NCBI RefSeq assembly: GCF_900188035.1
Contig: NZ_FZNN01000001.1
Coordinates: 62,001 to 126,000, forward strand
Direction: 5' to 3'
Length of the DNA stretch: 64,000 nt
From: Puniceibacterium sediminis
GTDB lineage: Bacteria > Pseudomonadota > Alphaproteobacteria > Rhodobacterales > Rhodobacteraceae
The notes under the pieces are model-generated. The model did no database searches. It saw only the letters and a list, made by a program, of their open reading frames with translations, and had not been told where the DNA came from. This document shows, in pieces, positions 25,976-36,166 of this stretch. The stretch's first letter is position 1. The number at the start of each line of letters is the position of its first letter. The position numbers and the translations under genes were made by a program.

Positions 25976-27142
25976 TTGAACACGGGTCAATATATATCGG
26001 GGGCGGGCCATGCCGCGCTGATCCTGTGGGTGTTGCTCGGGGGCGTATTCGTCTCCGATCCGCCGCCCATGGAGGTGAGCGAGGTGCAGGTCCTGTCCGA
26101 GGCCGAGTTTGCCGCGATTACGGCCGCGTCACAGCCCCCCGAAAGCACGGTTGATGTCGCAGCGCCCCCGGCACCAGAGGCAGAGCCTGTTACTGAACCC
26201 TCACCGACCCCGCCGCCGCCTGATCCCACGCCTGCGCAGGTGTCAGAGCCGGAGCCGACCCCGGCACCGGAACCCGAACCCGAACCTGCCCCGGTTGCAC
26301 CGCCACCGCCACCGCCCGCCGATGTGAGCGACACGGCACCGGTGATGCAGCCACCAGCCGAGGAGACCGTGCGCCTGCCGGACACTTCGCCCCGCCCGCA
26401 GCCGCGCCCATCGCCGCGCGTGGCCCCGGAACCCGTTGCGCCGCCTGCGCCCGACACCGAGGTCGCCCCGGATGTGCAGGAGGCGGTTGTGCCTGACGAA
26501 GCGCCCGCCGAAGTCACACCCGAGCCGGAACAGCAGGCAACGGCCCCCGAAGAGGCCGCGACCGAGATTGTGACCGAAGCCACGGAACCGCCAAGTTCCG
26601 CGCCGGATGTATCGGTGCGGCCGCGTACAAGGCCGGCCCTCGCGCCGACCCCTGCGCCGCAGCAGACGGCAGAGGCCGCGCCCGAGAAGCCAGCCGAGAA
26701 GCCGGTTGAAAAGCCGGCGGCGGAACCGGCGCAGACCGACACGGCGGATGCTGTCGCGGATGCCTTGGCGCAGGCGCTGGCCGGGGGCACAACGTCGTCG
26801 CGGCCCGACATTCCAACCGGCCCGCCGATGACCAGCGGCGAAAAGGATGCCATGCGGGTCGCGGTCCAGCAGTGCTGGGTTGTGGATTCAGGCAGCCTTG
26901 CATCGAATGTGACGGTGACGGTCGCGGTCGAGCTGGAACAGAACGGCCGAGTGATTTCGGATTCGATCCGCATGATCCGATCCGAAGGCGGGTCTGGGGC
27001 GGCGGTCGATGTGGCTTTTCAGGCGGCGCGGCGTGCGTTGCTGCGGTGCCAGGGCGACGGTTATCGCCTTCCGGCAGAAAAATACGGACAATGGCAGAAC
27101 ATCGAGATGACCTTTGATCCGGACGGCATGCGGATGCGCTAG
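25976..27142 (+). CDS. tolA: Tol-Pal system protein TolA
   Basis: This is a 388-residue protein starting with TTG. An N-terminal membrane helix (about residues 8-26) leads to a long Pro/Glu/Ala/Thr-rich periplasmic arm (about residues 40-265), with KPAEKPVEKPAAEP-type stretches. The C-terminal domain (about residues 285-388) has the TolA/TonB-like fold with one CWVVDSG motif. It links the TolQR motor to Pal and TolB. I found no ATG or GTG giving a full membrane anchor, so TTG is preferred. It is 11 bases after the tolR stop. Confidence 0.9.
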   Translation: MNTGQYISGAGHAALILWVLLGGVFVSDPPPMEVSEVQVLSEAEFAAITAASQPPESTVDVAAPPAPEAEPVTEPSPTPPPPDPTPAQVSEPEPTPAPEPEPEPAPVAPPPPPPADVSDTAPVMQPPAEETVRLPDTSPRPQPRPSPRVAPEPVAPPAPDTEVAPDVQEAVVPDEAPAEVTPEPEQQATAPEEAATEIVTEATEPPSSAPDVSVRPRTRPALAPTPAPQQTAEAAPEKPAEKPVEKPAAEPAQTDTADAVADALAQALAGGTTSSRPDIPTGPPMTSGEKDAMRVAVQQCWVVDSGSLASNVTVTVAVELEQNGRVISDSIRMIRSEGGSGAAVDVAFQAARRALLRCQGDGYRLPAEKYGQWQNIEMTFDPDGMRMR

Positions 27143-27304
27143 GAACGGGGGACGCTGATGCTGTCGTGCCATTTTTGCACGGCGCATGGCACTTTTTGTG
27201 GTCTGATGCGTTAAGAGTTTGGACATACTCGGCCAAGTTGCGGCAGAGAGCAGACAGGCGACCGGGACAGGTCGTGGGACAGAGCCTGAGAGGATGGGCA
27301 AGTG

Positions 27305-28633
27305 ATGAGACAGTTTTTGACCTGCGTCACGGTAGCAGCGGCGATGGCCCTGTTGGCAGTGCCGGTGGCCATGGCACAGAACGGGCCGCTTCGGATCACG
27401 ATCACCGAAGGTGTGATCGAACCGATCCCCTACGCGGTGCCCAGCTTTGTCGCGGAATCGGCAGCAGCACAGAGCTACGCCGACCAGCTGAGCCGCGTGG
27501 TCGCCGAGGATCTGACCGGCACGGGCCTGTTCCGCGAGATCCCGCGCGATGCCCATATCTCGAACATCACCTCGTTCCAGAGCCCGGTGCAGTTCCCCGA
27601 CTGGAAGGCGATCAACGCGCAGGCGCTGATCACCGGCGCGGTGGATGTGAATGGTTCTGGCCAGCTGGTGGTGAAATTCCGCGTCTATGATGTCTTTGCC
27701 GGGACCGAGTTGGGCGACGGGATGCAGTTTGCCGGAACGGCGGACGGCGTGCGGCGGATGGCGCATAAGGTGGCCGATCAGGTCTATGCGCGCATCACGG
27801 GCGAGTCGGGATATTTCGACAGCCGGGTTGTGTTTGTTTCCGAAACGGGCCCCAAGGATCAGCGCGCCAAGCGGTTGGCGATCATGGATTATGACGGGTC
27901 GAACCTGCAGTACCTGACTGACAGCCGTTCCATCGTGCTGGCGCCGCGGTTTTCGCCGACCGGCGACCGGGTGCTTTATACGAGCTACGAAACAGGTGAG
28001 CCCCGCGTGCATGTGCTGAACGTCGGTGATGTACAAAGCCGCATTCTGCCGACCCAGCCGGGCATGATGAGCTTTGCGCCGCGCTTTGCCCCGGATGGGC
28101 GCAACGTGGTCTATTCGGTGACGCAGGGCGCGAATACGGATATTTTCCGCATGGACATCGGGTCGGGGGCGACGTCGCAGCTGACCACGGCGCCGTCGAT
28201 CGAGACCGGCCCGAGCTATTCCCCAGACGGCAGCCGGTTGGTGTTCGAAAGCGACCGGAGCGGCACGCAGCAGCTTTATGTCATGTCCGCAAATGGTGGC
28301 GAGCCGCAGCGTATCAGCTTTGGCGCGGGGCGCTATGGCACGCCGGTCTGGTCGCCACGCGGCGATCTGATCGCGTTTACCAAGCAGAACGCGGGACGGT
28401 TCCACATCGGTGTGATGCGGGTCGACGGGTCGGAAGAGCGGCTTTTGACGGCATCCTTCCTGGACGAAGGTCCGACCTGGGCAGCTAACGGTCGCGTGCT
28501 GATGTTCATGCGCGAAACCCAGGGCGCGCAGGGCGCTTCGTCGCTGTATTCCGTTGATATTTCAGGGCGTAACCTCAAACGAGTGCCGACGCCTCAGGGC
28601 GCATCGGACCCGAGCTGGGGACCGCTGCAGTGA
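27305..28633 (+). CDS. tolB: Tol-Pal periplasmic protein TolB
   Basis: The 442-residue protein has a signal peptide (residues 1-24, ending AMA-QNGP), an N-terminal alpha/beta domain, and a six-bladed beta-propeller with repeated PDG/PRGD signatures ([14 protein letters not shown]-like, [30 protein letters not shown]). It binds Pal and TolA and couples the inner-membrane motor to the outer membrane. The frame opens with GTG at 27302, but the ATG at 27305 is the likelier start. A 160-bp gap separates it from tolA and may hold a promoter. Confidence 0.96.
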   Translation: MRQFLTCVTVAAAMALLAVPVAMAQNGPLRITITEGVIEPIPYAVPSFVAESAAAQSYADQLSRVVAEDLTGTGLFREIPRDAHISNITSFQSPVQFPDWKAINAQALITGAVDVNGSGQLVVKFRVYDVFAGTELGDGMQFAGTADGVRRMAHKVADQVYARITGESGYFDSRVVFVSETGPKDQRAKRLAIMDYDGSNLQYLTDSRSIVLAPRFSPTGDRVLYTSYETGEPRVHVLNVGDVQSRILPTQPGMMSFAPRFAPDGRNVVYSVTQGANTDIFRMDIGSGATSQLTTAPSIETGPSYSPDGSRLVFESDRSGTQQLYVMSANGGEPQRISFGAGRYGTPVWSPRGDLIAFTKQNAGRFHIGVMRVDGSEERLLTASFLDEGPTWAANGRVLMFMRETQGAQGASSLYSVDISGRNLKRVPTPQGASDPSWGPLQ

Positions 28634-28649
28634 TATGTGAGGCGGCCGC

Positions 28650-28696
28650 AAAATTCTTTTGAAGAATTTTGGCAAGAATTTTCATAAAATTCTTGG
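28650..28696 (+). repeat. Twin-hairpin element, copy 1 (tolB-pal)
   Basis: Two adjacent palindromes are joined by GG. The first is AAAATTCTT-TTG-AAGAATTTT (28650-28670). The second is CAAGAATTTT-CAT-AAAATTCTTG (28673-28695). The same arrangement recurs at 45363. It sits between tolB and pal, probably inside one transcript. Confidence 0.8.
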
Positions 28697-28782
28697 GTTG
28701 CGCCGTTGAAGAAGTTCCGCCGCGTTCCCAAGGCCGGGTGGCTATGGTAGCGTGGTTTAAAAGCAAGAGCAGGACAGGATCC

Positions 28783-29307
28783 ATGAAACATATTTCCAAG
28801 GCTTTGATGCTGATGGCGGCTCTGGCCGTGTCAGCCTGTACCAACCCCAACCGTTTTCCCGGTGATGGCAGCGCTGGCGGGTACGATGCCACCGCCGGAC
28901 AGGGCGGGATCATTCCCGGAAGCGCCAACGACCCGCGCTCGTCCGCCTATTTCCAGCAGAACGTGGGTGACCGGGTGCTCTTCGCGGTGGACACGTCGAG
29001 CCTGAGCCCCGAGGCGCAGGCGACGCTGGACGGACAGGCGCAGTGGCTGATGGCCAACGCCGACTACCTTGCCGTGATCGAAGGTCATGCGGATGAGCAG
29101 GGCACACGGGAATACAACCTTGCACTGGGCGCGCGGCGCGCGAATTCGGTGATGGAATACCTTATCGCCCGTGGCATTCCGGCAAGTCGTCTGAAGTTCG
29201 TCAGCTACGGCAAGGAGCGTCCGATCGAGATTTGTTCCGAAGAAGCCTGCTATGCCAAGAACCGTCGCGCCGTGACGATCATTTCGGCTGGCGGGTTGAC
29301 CAGCTGA
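28783..29307 (+). CDS. pal: Peptidoglycan-associated lipoprotein Pal
   Basis: The 174-residue lipoprotein begins MKHISKALMLMAALAVSAC, with a lipobox whose Cys19 is the lipidation site. The C-terminal OmpA-like domain contains FAVDTSSLSPEA, VIEGHADEQGTREYN and LGARRANSVMEYL, the peptidoglycan-binding core. It anchors the outer membrane to the wall and is the partner of TolB and TolA. The longer upstream frame translates the twin-hairpin element and is spurious. Confidence 0.96.
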   Translation: MKHISKALMLMAALAVSACTNPNRFPGDGSAGGYDATAGQGGIIPGSANDPRSSAYFQQNVGDRVLFAVDTSSLSPEAQATLDGQAQWLMANADYLAVIEGHADEQGTREYNLALGARRANSVMEYLIARGIPASRLKFVSYGKERPIEICSEEACYAKNRRAVTIISAGGLTS

Positions 29308-29330
29308 GCCGCGACAGAGGAGGTGCGTCC

Positions 29331-30167
29331 ATGCGATTGACGGCGATGATACTGGCATTCAGCCTGACGGCGGGCGCAGTGCCTGCCCAGCAGGCCGAAA
29401 CGCTAGCGGACATCCGGCAGGATCTGTCGGTGCTTTATGTCGAATTGCAGCGTCTGCGCACCGAGCTGAGCACAACAGGCAGCAGCGGCATGACGGTTGG
29501 TGGCAATACCATCGATCGGGTCAACACCATCGAGTCGGCGCTTCAGGCGCTGACTTCGAAGACCGAGGAGATTGAGTATCGCATCGGTCGTGTGGTCGAG
29601 GACGGCACCAACCGTATCGGCGACATGGAGTTCCGTCTGTGTGAAATCGAGCCCGGTTGTGACGTCGGCAAGCTGGGCAGCACGCCGCGACTGGGCGGTG
29701 GCACTGCTGCCGTGACTGGCGCGGCACCTGCTGCGCCTGCCCCCGATACCGCTGCCCTGCCGTCGAGTGGCAGTGGTGAACTTGCACTTAGTGAAGAAAA
29801 CGATTTTCGGCGGGCGCAGGAGGCGCTCGCCAAAAGTGACTTTCGCGGCGCCGCTGACCTCTTTGCGGCCTTTCGCGAGACCTATCCGGGCGGACCGCTA
29901 GAGGCGGCCGCCCTTCTGGGCCAGGGCAAGGCGCTGGAAGGCAATGGCGACACCCGCGGCGCAGCGCGGGCCTATCTTGATGCCTATTCCGGCTATCCCC
30001 AGTCCGAAGTCGCGCCCGAGTCGCTGTTTCGGCTGGGCAAGTCATTGGGCCAGCTGGGAAGTACGCAGGAGGCCTGTGTCACTCTGGCCGAAGTCGCTTC
30101 GCGTTATCCCGGTGCCTCGGTTGTGGCGGATGCACAGGGCCAGATGACGGCGCTTGGCTGCCAGTGA
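29331..30167 (+). CDS. cpoB: Cell division coordinator CpoB (YbgF)
   Basis: This is a 278-residue periplasmic protein. A signal peptide covers residues 1-19 (ends VPAQQ). A coiled-coil segment (about residues 22-85) with trimerisation heptads is followed by a disordered Ala/Pro-rich linker (about residues 120-150), and the C-terminal TPR domain (about residues 155-278) has FRAAQEAL-like and PQSEVAPESLFRLGKSL repeats. CpoB couples Tol-Pal to peptidoglycan synthesis at division. The start at 29331 has GAGGAGG upstream and follows pal by 23 bp. Confidence 0.93.
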   Translation: MRLTAMILAFSLTAGAVPAQQAETLADIRQDLSVLYVELQRLRTELSTTGSSGMTVGGNTIDRVNTIESALQALTSKTEEIEYRIGRVVEDGTNRIGDMEFRLCEIEPGCDVGKLGSTPRLGGGTAAVTGAAPAAPAPDTAALPSSGSGELALSEENDFRRAQEALAKSDFRGAADLFAAFRETYPGGPLEAAALLGQGKALEGNGDTRGAARAYLDAYSGYPQSEVAPESLFRLGKSLGQLGSTQEACVTLAEVASRYPGASVVADAQGQMTALGCQ

Positions 30168-30174
30168 GCAGCAG

Positions 30175-31530
30175 GTGAAAGCCGTCGAAGGATCCCTTGA
30201 TCAGCGGTTCGCCGACAGCATGGGTCAGCTTTTTGGCCCCGAATTTCCCACCGATATCGGGCTGGCCGTTTCAGGCGGTGGCGACAGCATGGCGATGCTG
30301 TACCTTGCGCATAACTGGGCCCGTGTCTGGGGCGTGCGTCTTTGGGTGGCGACGGTGGATCATGGGTTGCGCGCCGAGGCGGCGGCCGAGGCGGCGATGG
30401 TTGCCGAAGAATGCGCGACATTGGGCTGGCCCCATGCGACGCTGCGCTGGCATTGGGACGGACAGGGCAATGTGCAGGACGCCGCGCGGCAGGCGCGGCT
30501 TGGGCTGCTTGACCGCTGGCGCGGCGGTCTGCGGCATGTGCTGATGGCGCACACGCAGGACGATCTGTCGGAAACCTTTCTGATCCGGCTGAAGCGCGGC
30601 TCTGGCGTCGAGGGGTTATCTGCGATGCGTGCCAAACGTCCGGCGCATGTTTTGACTGTGGTGCCCGGCGACATATCGGGTGAAGCCCCGCCTGCGGCCC
30701 CGGTCAAAGGGGGCGATTTCAACGTCATCCGCCCCTGTCTTGAGATGCGGCGCGAAGAATTGCGTCACTATCTGCGCACGCTTCAGGGGAAATGGGTCGA
30801 TGATCCGTCCAACGATGATACGAGCTATGATCGGGTGCGGATGCGCCGCCTGCTGAGCACGCTTGAGGCCGAGGGGCTGGGTGTCGAAACCATCGCCGCG
30901 ACTGCACGCCGGATGGCGCGAGCCAAAGAGGCGCTGTGCGCACGCGCCCTGTCGGTCTGGCAGGCGACCGGACAGGAAGAGCACACAGCCGCAGGGCCAA
31001 CGGGCGATATCCTGTTTGACCGCGCCGGATTTGGGGCTGTGGAGCTGGACACGCAGATGCGCCTGCTGGCCGCGGCGCTACAATTTGTCTCGACTTCTTC
31101 CTATCGGGCGCGGGCTGAGGCCACCGAAGCTGTGCTGGACCGCGTGTTATCGGGTGGGGCCGCAACGCTGCAGGGCTGCGAGGTGCGTAGTATCGGCGAA
31201 ATGATCCGGATCTATCGCGAACCGCAAGCCGTCCGAAACCAGTTTTCCGTGGTTGGTGATAACGCTTTGTGGGATGGTCGGTGGCGTGTTTTTCATCACA
31301 CTCTCAAGGGGTTGGCCATCCGTGCGCTGGGCGAGGACGGTTGGGCGCAGCTGGGTGTTCGGCCCGAAGGGACACCGGTGTTCCAGACCGCCCGCAGCCT
31401 GCCGTCTGTCTGGGACGGCGATCGGCTGGTGGCCTGTGATGCCATGGGGCATGGGCCGGGCAACACCACGCAGCTTTGGCCCATGGGACAACAGATGAAT
31501 GGGTTTGCCAGTTTTCTTCTTTCGCATTGA
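30175..31530 (+). CDS. tilS: tRNA(Ile)-lysidine synthetase
   Basis: This is a TilS ligase of about 451 residues. The PP-loop ATP-binding motif VSGGGDSMAM is close to the N terminus, followed by VDHGLRAEAAAEA and the HTQDDLSETFLIRLKRGSG segment that contacts tRNA and lysine. A long C-terminal part probably binds the tRNA. It modifies the wobble cytidine of tRNA-Ile(CAU) to lysidine and is essential. The start is uncertain: GTG at 30175 follows the cpoB stop, TTG at 30154 would overlap cpoB, and ATG at 30220 is also in frame. Confidence 0.9.
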   Translation: MKAVEGSLDQRFADSMGQLFGPEFPTDIGLAVSGGGDSMAMLYLAHNWARVWGVRLWVATVDHGLRAEAAAEAAMVAEECATLGWPHATLRWHWDGQGNVQDAARQARLGLLDRWRGGLRHVLMAHTQDDLSETFLIRLKRGSGVEGLSAMRAKRPAHVLTVVPGDISGEAPPAAPVKGGDFNVIRPCLEMRREELRHYLRTLQGKWVDDPSNDDTSYDRVRMRRLLSTLEAEGLGVETIAATARRMARAKEALCARALSVWQATGQEEHTAAGPTGDILFDRAGFGAVELDTQMRLLAAALQFVSTSSYRARAEATEAVLDRVLSGGAATLQGCEVRSIGEMIRIYREPQAVRNQFSVVGDNALWDGRWRVFHHTLKGLAIRALGEDGWAQLGVRPEGTPVFQTARSLPSVWDGDRLVACDAMGHGPGNTTQLWPMGQQMNGFASFLLSH

Positions 31531-31607
31531 ACCGGCGGCCGTGATGTCTATGTTACGCGGTGACGTTGTGTGCTATGAACGCACACCGGATTTTTAGGAG
31601 GTTTTCC

Positions 31608-33517
<1,910 letters not shown>

Positions 33518-33521
<4 letters not shown>

Positions 33522-34294
33522 CCATAACGGCCGATCAGGATTGGAACCCCGGGGCCTATCACAGGTTCCGGGGTTTGCGTTTGCGCCCCGCGCTGGATCT
33601 CTTGCGGTCCGTCGGGCCGTTACCCGAAGGCGATGTGGTCGATCTGGGATGTGGCAGCGGCGCGGTTGGCCCGGCGCTGGGGCAACTTCGACGTCGATTG
33701 ATCGGGGTCGACGCGAGCCCGGCGATGTTGGCCCAGGCGCGGCTGAGCGGCGGCTATGACGAACTGCTGGAACAGGATTTGGCCGAATGGCAGGCCAAGG
33801 CGCCGGCCGCGATGATCTTTTCCAATGCGGCGATACACTGGCTGGATTCGCATGAGGTGCTGCTGCCCCGGCTGGCGGGTATGCTGGCCAAGGGCGGCGT
33901 TCTGGCGGTGCAGCTGCCGCATCAGAACAACGCGCCGTCGCACCGGCTGTGGCGTTCGCTGGTCGAAGAGCTTTTCCCCGGCCGCGCCGACGGGTTCCAC
34001 GGTACAAAGGTGCTGTTGCCGGCTGAATATCACCGCCTGCTGGCCCCGCTGGGCAAGGTCACCCTGTGGGAGACCGAGTATTATCAGGAACTGGCACCCG
34101 ACGGCGAAGGCCACCCGGTGCGGCGGTTCACCGAGGGCACCTATGCGCGGCCGATCCTGAACAAGCTGGACAAGGATGAACAGGCGCGGCTGATCAAGAC
34201 CTATGAGAGCGTGATCGGAAAGGCCTATCCCAAGGGGCCGAACGGCACGGTTCTTTTCCCGTTCCGGCGGATGTTTTTCACCCTCTCGGTCTGA
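33518..34294 (+). CDS. tam: Trans-aconitate 2-methyltransferase-like
   Basis: This 258-residue SAM methyltransferase begins with [20 protein letters not shown], the Tam signature region. Motif [16 protein letters not shown] (about residues 41-55) and [20 protein letters not shown] complete the fold. Tam methylates trans-aconitate, which inhibits the TCA cycle. The start at 33518 overlaps the ftsH stop by ATGA, so the gene is co-translated with ftsH; the functional link is unclear. Confidence 0.85.
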
Positions 34295-34390
34295 GGGTCT
34301 AATTCACGGAATTTACACGTCAATTCACGCAATCCGATTTGACAATCCGGCTGCGGGCGTCACTCTGTCGGCATCATTCTGGAGATGCCG

Positions 34391-34987
34391 ATGCCTGCCC
34401 TGAAACCCACCGAATTTACCGCGACCATCCGCTGGCTGGGCCGTGTGCCCGTTCCGGGCGAGAATATCCGTTCCGAGCCGGTCGATGCGATTGATCTGGG
34501 CTGGGAAGGTATCGAGGGCGAGCGGCATTCGGGGCTGACGCGTCCGTCGTGTAGCAGGATGCTGAGCCAGTATCCGCGCGACACCGAGATCCGCAACGTG
34601 CGGCAGCTGTCGGTCGTTTCCGCCGAAGAACTGGCGCAGATTGCCGAAAAAATGGGGCTGGACGCGATTGCGCCGGAATGGGCGGGGGCGTCGATGGTGA
34701 TCGAGGGGATCCCGGATTTCACCCATGTGCCGCCGTCATCGCGCCTGCAGGGGCCGGATGGTGTGATGCTGGCCATCGACATGGAAAACCGCCCCTGTGT
34801 CTTGCCCGCCCGCGAGATCGAGGCCGAGCGCGCCGGTTTCGGCAAGCGGTTCAAGCCCTCGGCAGAGGGACGGCGCGGTGTGACGGCCTGGGTTGAACGG
34901 CCCGGGCGGCTGGCCGTGGGGGACGAATTGCGCCTGCATGTGCCGGATCAGCGTGTCTGGGGGCATATCGAGGCGGTGCTGAGCTAG
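34391..34987 (+). CDS. MOSC domain protein
   Basis: The 198-residue protein has a MOSC domain whose conserved Cys is in LTRPSCSRM near residue 54. The C-terminal part (EGRRGVTAWVERPGRLAVGDE) is the usual GIVAWVE-like segment. MOSC proteins carry sulfur or the molybdenum cofactor, so a role in sulfur delivery or cofactor metabolism is possible. A GGAG lies directly before the first ATG (34385), so the ATG at 34391 is the better-spaced start. It stands alone, 97 bp after tam. Confidence 0.82.
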   Translation: MPALKPTEFTATIRWLGRVPVPGENIRSEPVDAIDLGWEGIEGERHSGLTRPSCSRMLSQYPRDTEIRNVRQLSVVSAEELAQIAEKMGLDAIAPEWAGASMVIEGIPDFTHVPPSSRLQGPDGVMLAIDMENRPCVLPAREIEAERAGFGKRFKPSAEGRRGVTAWVERPGRLAVGDELRLHVPDQRVWGHIEAVLS

Positions 34988-34999
34988 GATTTCCAGCGT

Positions 35000-35416
35000 T
35001 CAGGCGGGAACGGGGATCATCGTTCCCTGAAGGATCGCGATCAGTGTTTCGGTGTCCCCGGCGCGGGCATAGACTTCGGATGTCACGACGACCAGACGGC
35101 GGCCGGGTTTCACGACCTTGCCGCGCGCGATCAGCAGATCGCCACGGGCGGGGGCCAGCAGGTTGATCTTGATCTCGGCGGTGACGACCTCCTGATCCTG
35201 AGCGAGGAGGGTGAGCGCCGCGTATCCCGCCGCCGAATCCCCGATCGAGAAGGTAAGACCGGCATGACCGAATCCCTGCTGCTGCATCGCGCCCGGCAGG
35301 ATCGGGGCATGGATGGTCACGCAGCCGGGCGCCACATCGGCCAGCGAGGCGCCGAATGTGGCCATCATCGACTGGCGGCCAAAGCTGTTGCGGATGCGGG
35401 TGTTGAGATCGGTCAT
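35000..35416 (-). CDS. PaaI-type hotdog thioesterase
   Basis: This 138-residue protein has the PaaI hotdog domain. The signature region is GHAGLTFSIGDSAAGYAALT (about residues 51-70), and EIKINLLAPARGDLL lines the acyl-CoA pocket. It likely hydrolyses aryl- or medium-chain acyl-CoA. It is convergent with the MOSC gene and stands apart from phenylacetate degradation genes, so the substrate is not given by context. Confidence 0.85.
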   Translation of the reverse strand: MTDLNTRIRNSFGRQSMMATFGASLADVAPGCVTIHAPILPGAMQQQGFGHAGLTFSIGDSAAGYAALTLLAQDQEVVTAEIKINLLAPARGDLLIARGKVVKPGRRLVVVTSEVYARAGDTETLIAILQGTMIPVPA

Positions 35417-35458
35417 GGGGCAGAATGGGCATGAGGCTCCGTCAAGCGCAAGTCCTGC

Positions 35459-36118
35459 CTAGCGCGGCATCGGGATTGCGCAGGGCGTGGGCCCGGTCAG
35501 GATGGCCCGCGCGTTCGGCTGCATGAGCGCCGACAGGGCGTGCGCGCCCGTGTCCAGACCGCCGGTGTAGGCGCCATAGGCAGGCAGGATCAGCCGTTTG
35601 TCATCCACCAGAAAGCAGGGCCGAGACAGCGTTCGGCCGCGCAGGGAAATCCGGGCCTTGGGGTGGTAATGCCCCGAAACTTCGCCCCGTTCGGTGGATG
35701 TGGCGATGTGGCGAAACACCAGCGGGCCAAGCGCCCGTTGCGCCAGATGGGTGCCGCCGATGCCGATGGGGCCGGGGTCGTGATTGCCCTCGATCCAGGT
35801 CCAGTCGCGCCCCGCCTGAAGCCGGGTGATCCAGAGTTGTTCATCCTCTGGAAGGGCGGCGCCGATTTCGGGCGCATCAAAGCTGTCGCCCAGACAGATG
35901 ACATGGCTGGCCCCGGTCGTGGTGAGGTCACTTTCCAGCCGCAGCAGGGTGTCGCGCGTGTCGTAGGGGGGCAGGGCGGCCCCACCGTGCCGCGCCGCCC
36001 GTGCGGATTTGCCAAAGTGCAGATCCGATACCACCAGCAGATCCCGCGCAGGCCAGTGCAGCGCACCAGATGGCAGCGCCACAAGCGGGGTTTCGTGGAA
36101 GGTGAAGGCGAATGACAT
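35459..36118 (-). CDS. pdeM: Ligase-associated DNA damage response endonuclease PdeM
   Basis: This is a 219-residue calcineurin-like metallophosphatase. The metal set is visible: VVSDLHFGKS (Asp32, His34), GDSFD (77-81), GNHD (111-114) and SGHYHPK near residue 147. In Alphaproteobacteria this family lies beside an ATP-dependent DNA ligase, a helicase and an exonuclease, and is proposed to work in DNA repair. Here the helicase is the upstream neighbour 48 bp away on the same strand, but no ligase or exonuclease gene is next to the pair. Confidence 0.88.
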   Translation of the reverse strand: MSFAFTFHETPLVALPSGALHWPARDLLVVSDLHFGKSARAARHGGAALPPYDTRDTLLRLESDLTTTGASHVICLGDSFDAPEIGAALPEDEQLWITRLQAGRDWTWIEGNHDPGPIGIGGTHLAQRALGPLVFRHIATSTERGEVSGHYHPKARISLRGRTLSRPCFLVDDKRLILPAYGAYTGGLDTGAHALSALMQPNARAILTGPTPCAIPMPR

Positions 36119-36166
36119 GGCGGTACAAAGCCGGAACAGGGCCGGATCTGCAAGGGCAAAGCGGTG

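Noticed and set aside
25987-26973. A long minus-strand frame rich in Gly, Ser and Ala
   Set aside because: It is the antisense of the proline-rich arm of tolA, not an independent gene.
28669-28782. Upstream extension of pal
   Set aside because: It translates the twin-hairpin element and would place the lipobox Cys far from the N terminus, so it cannot be the start.
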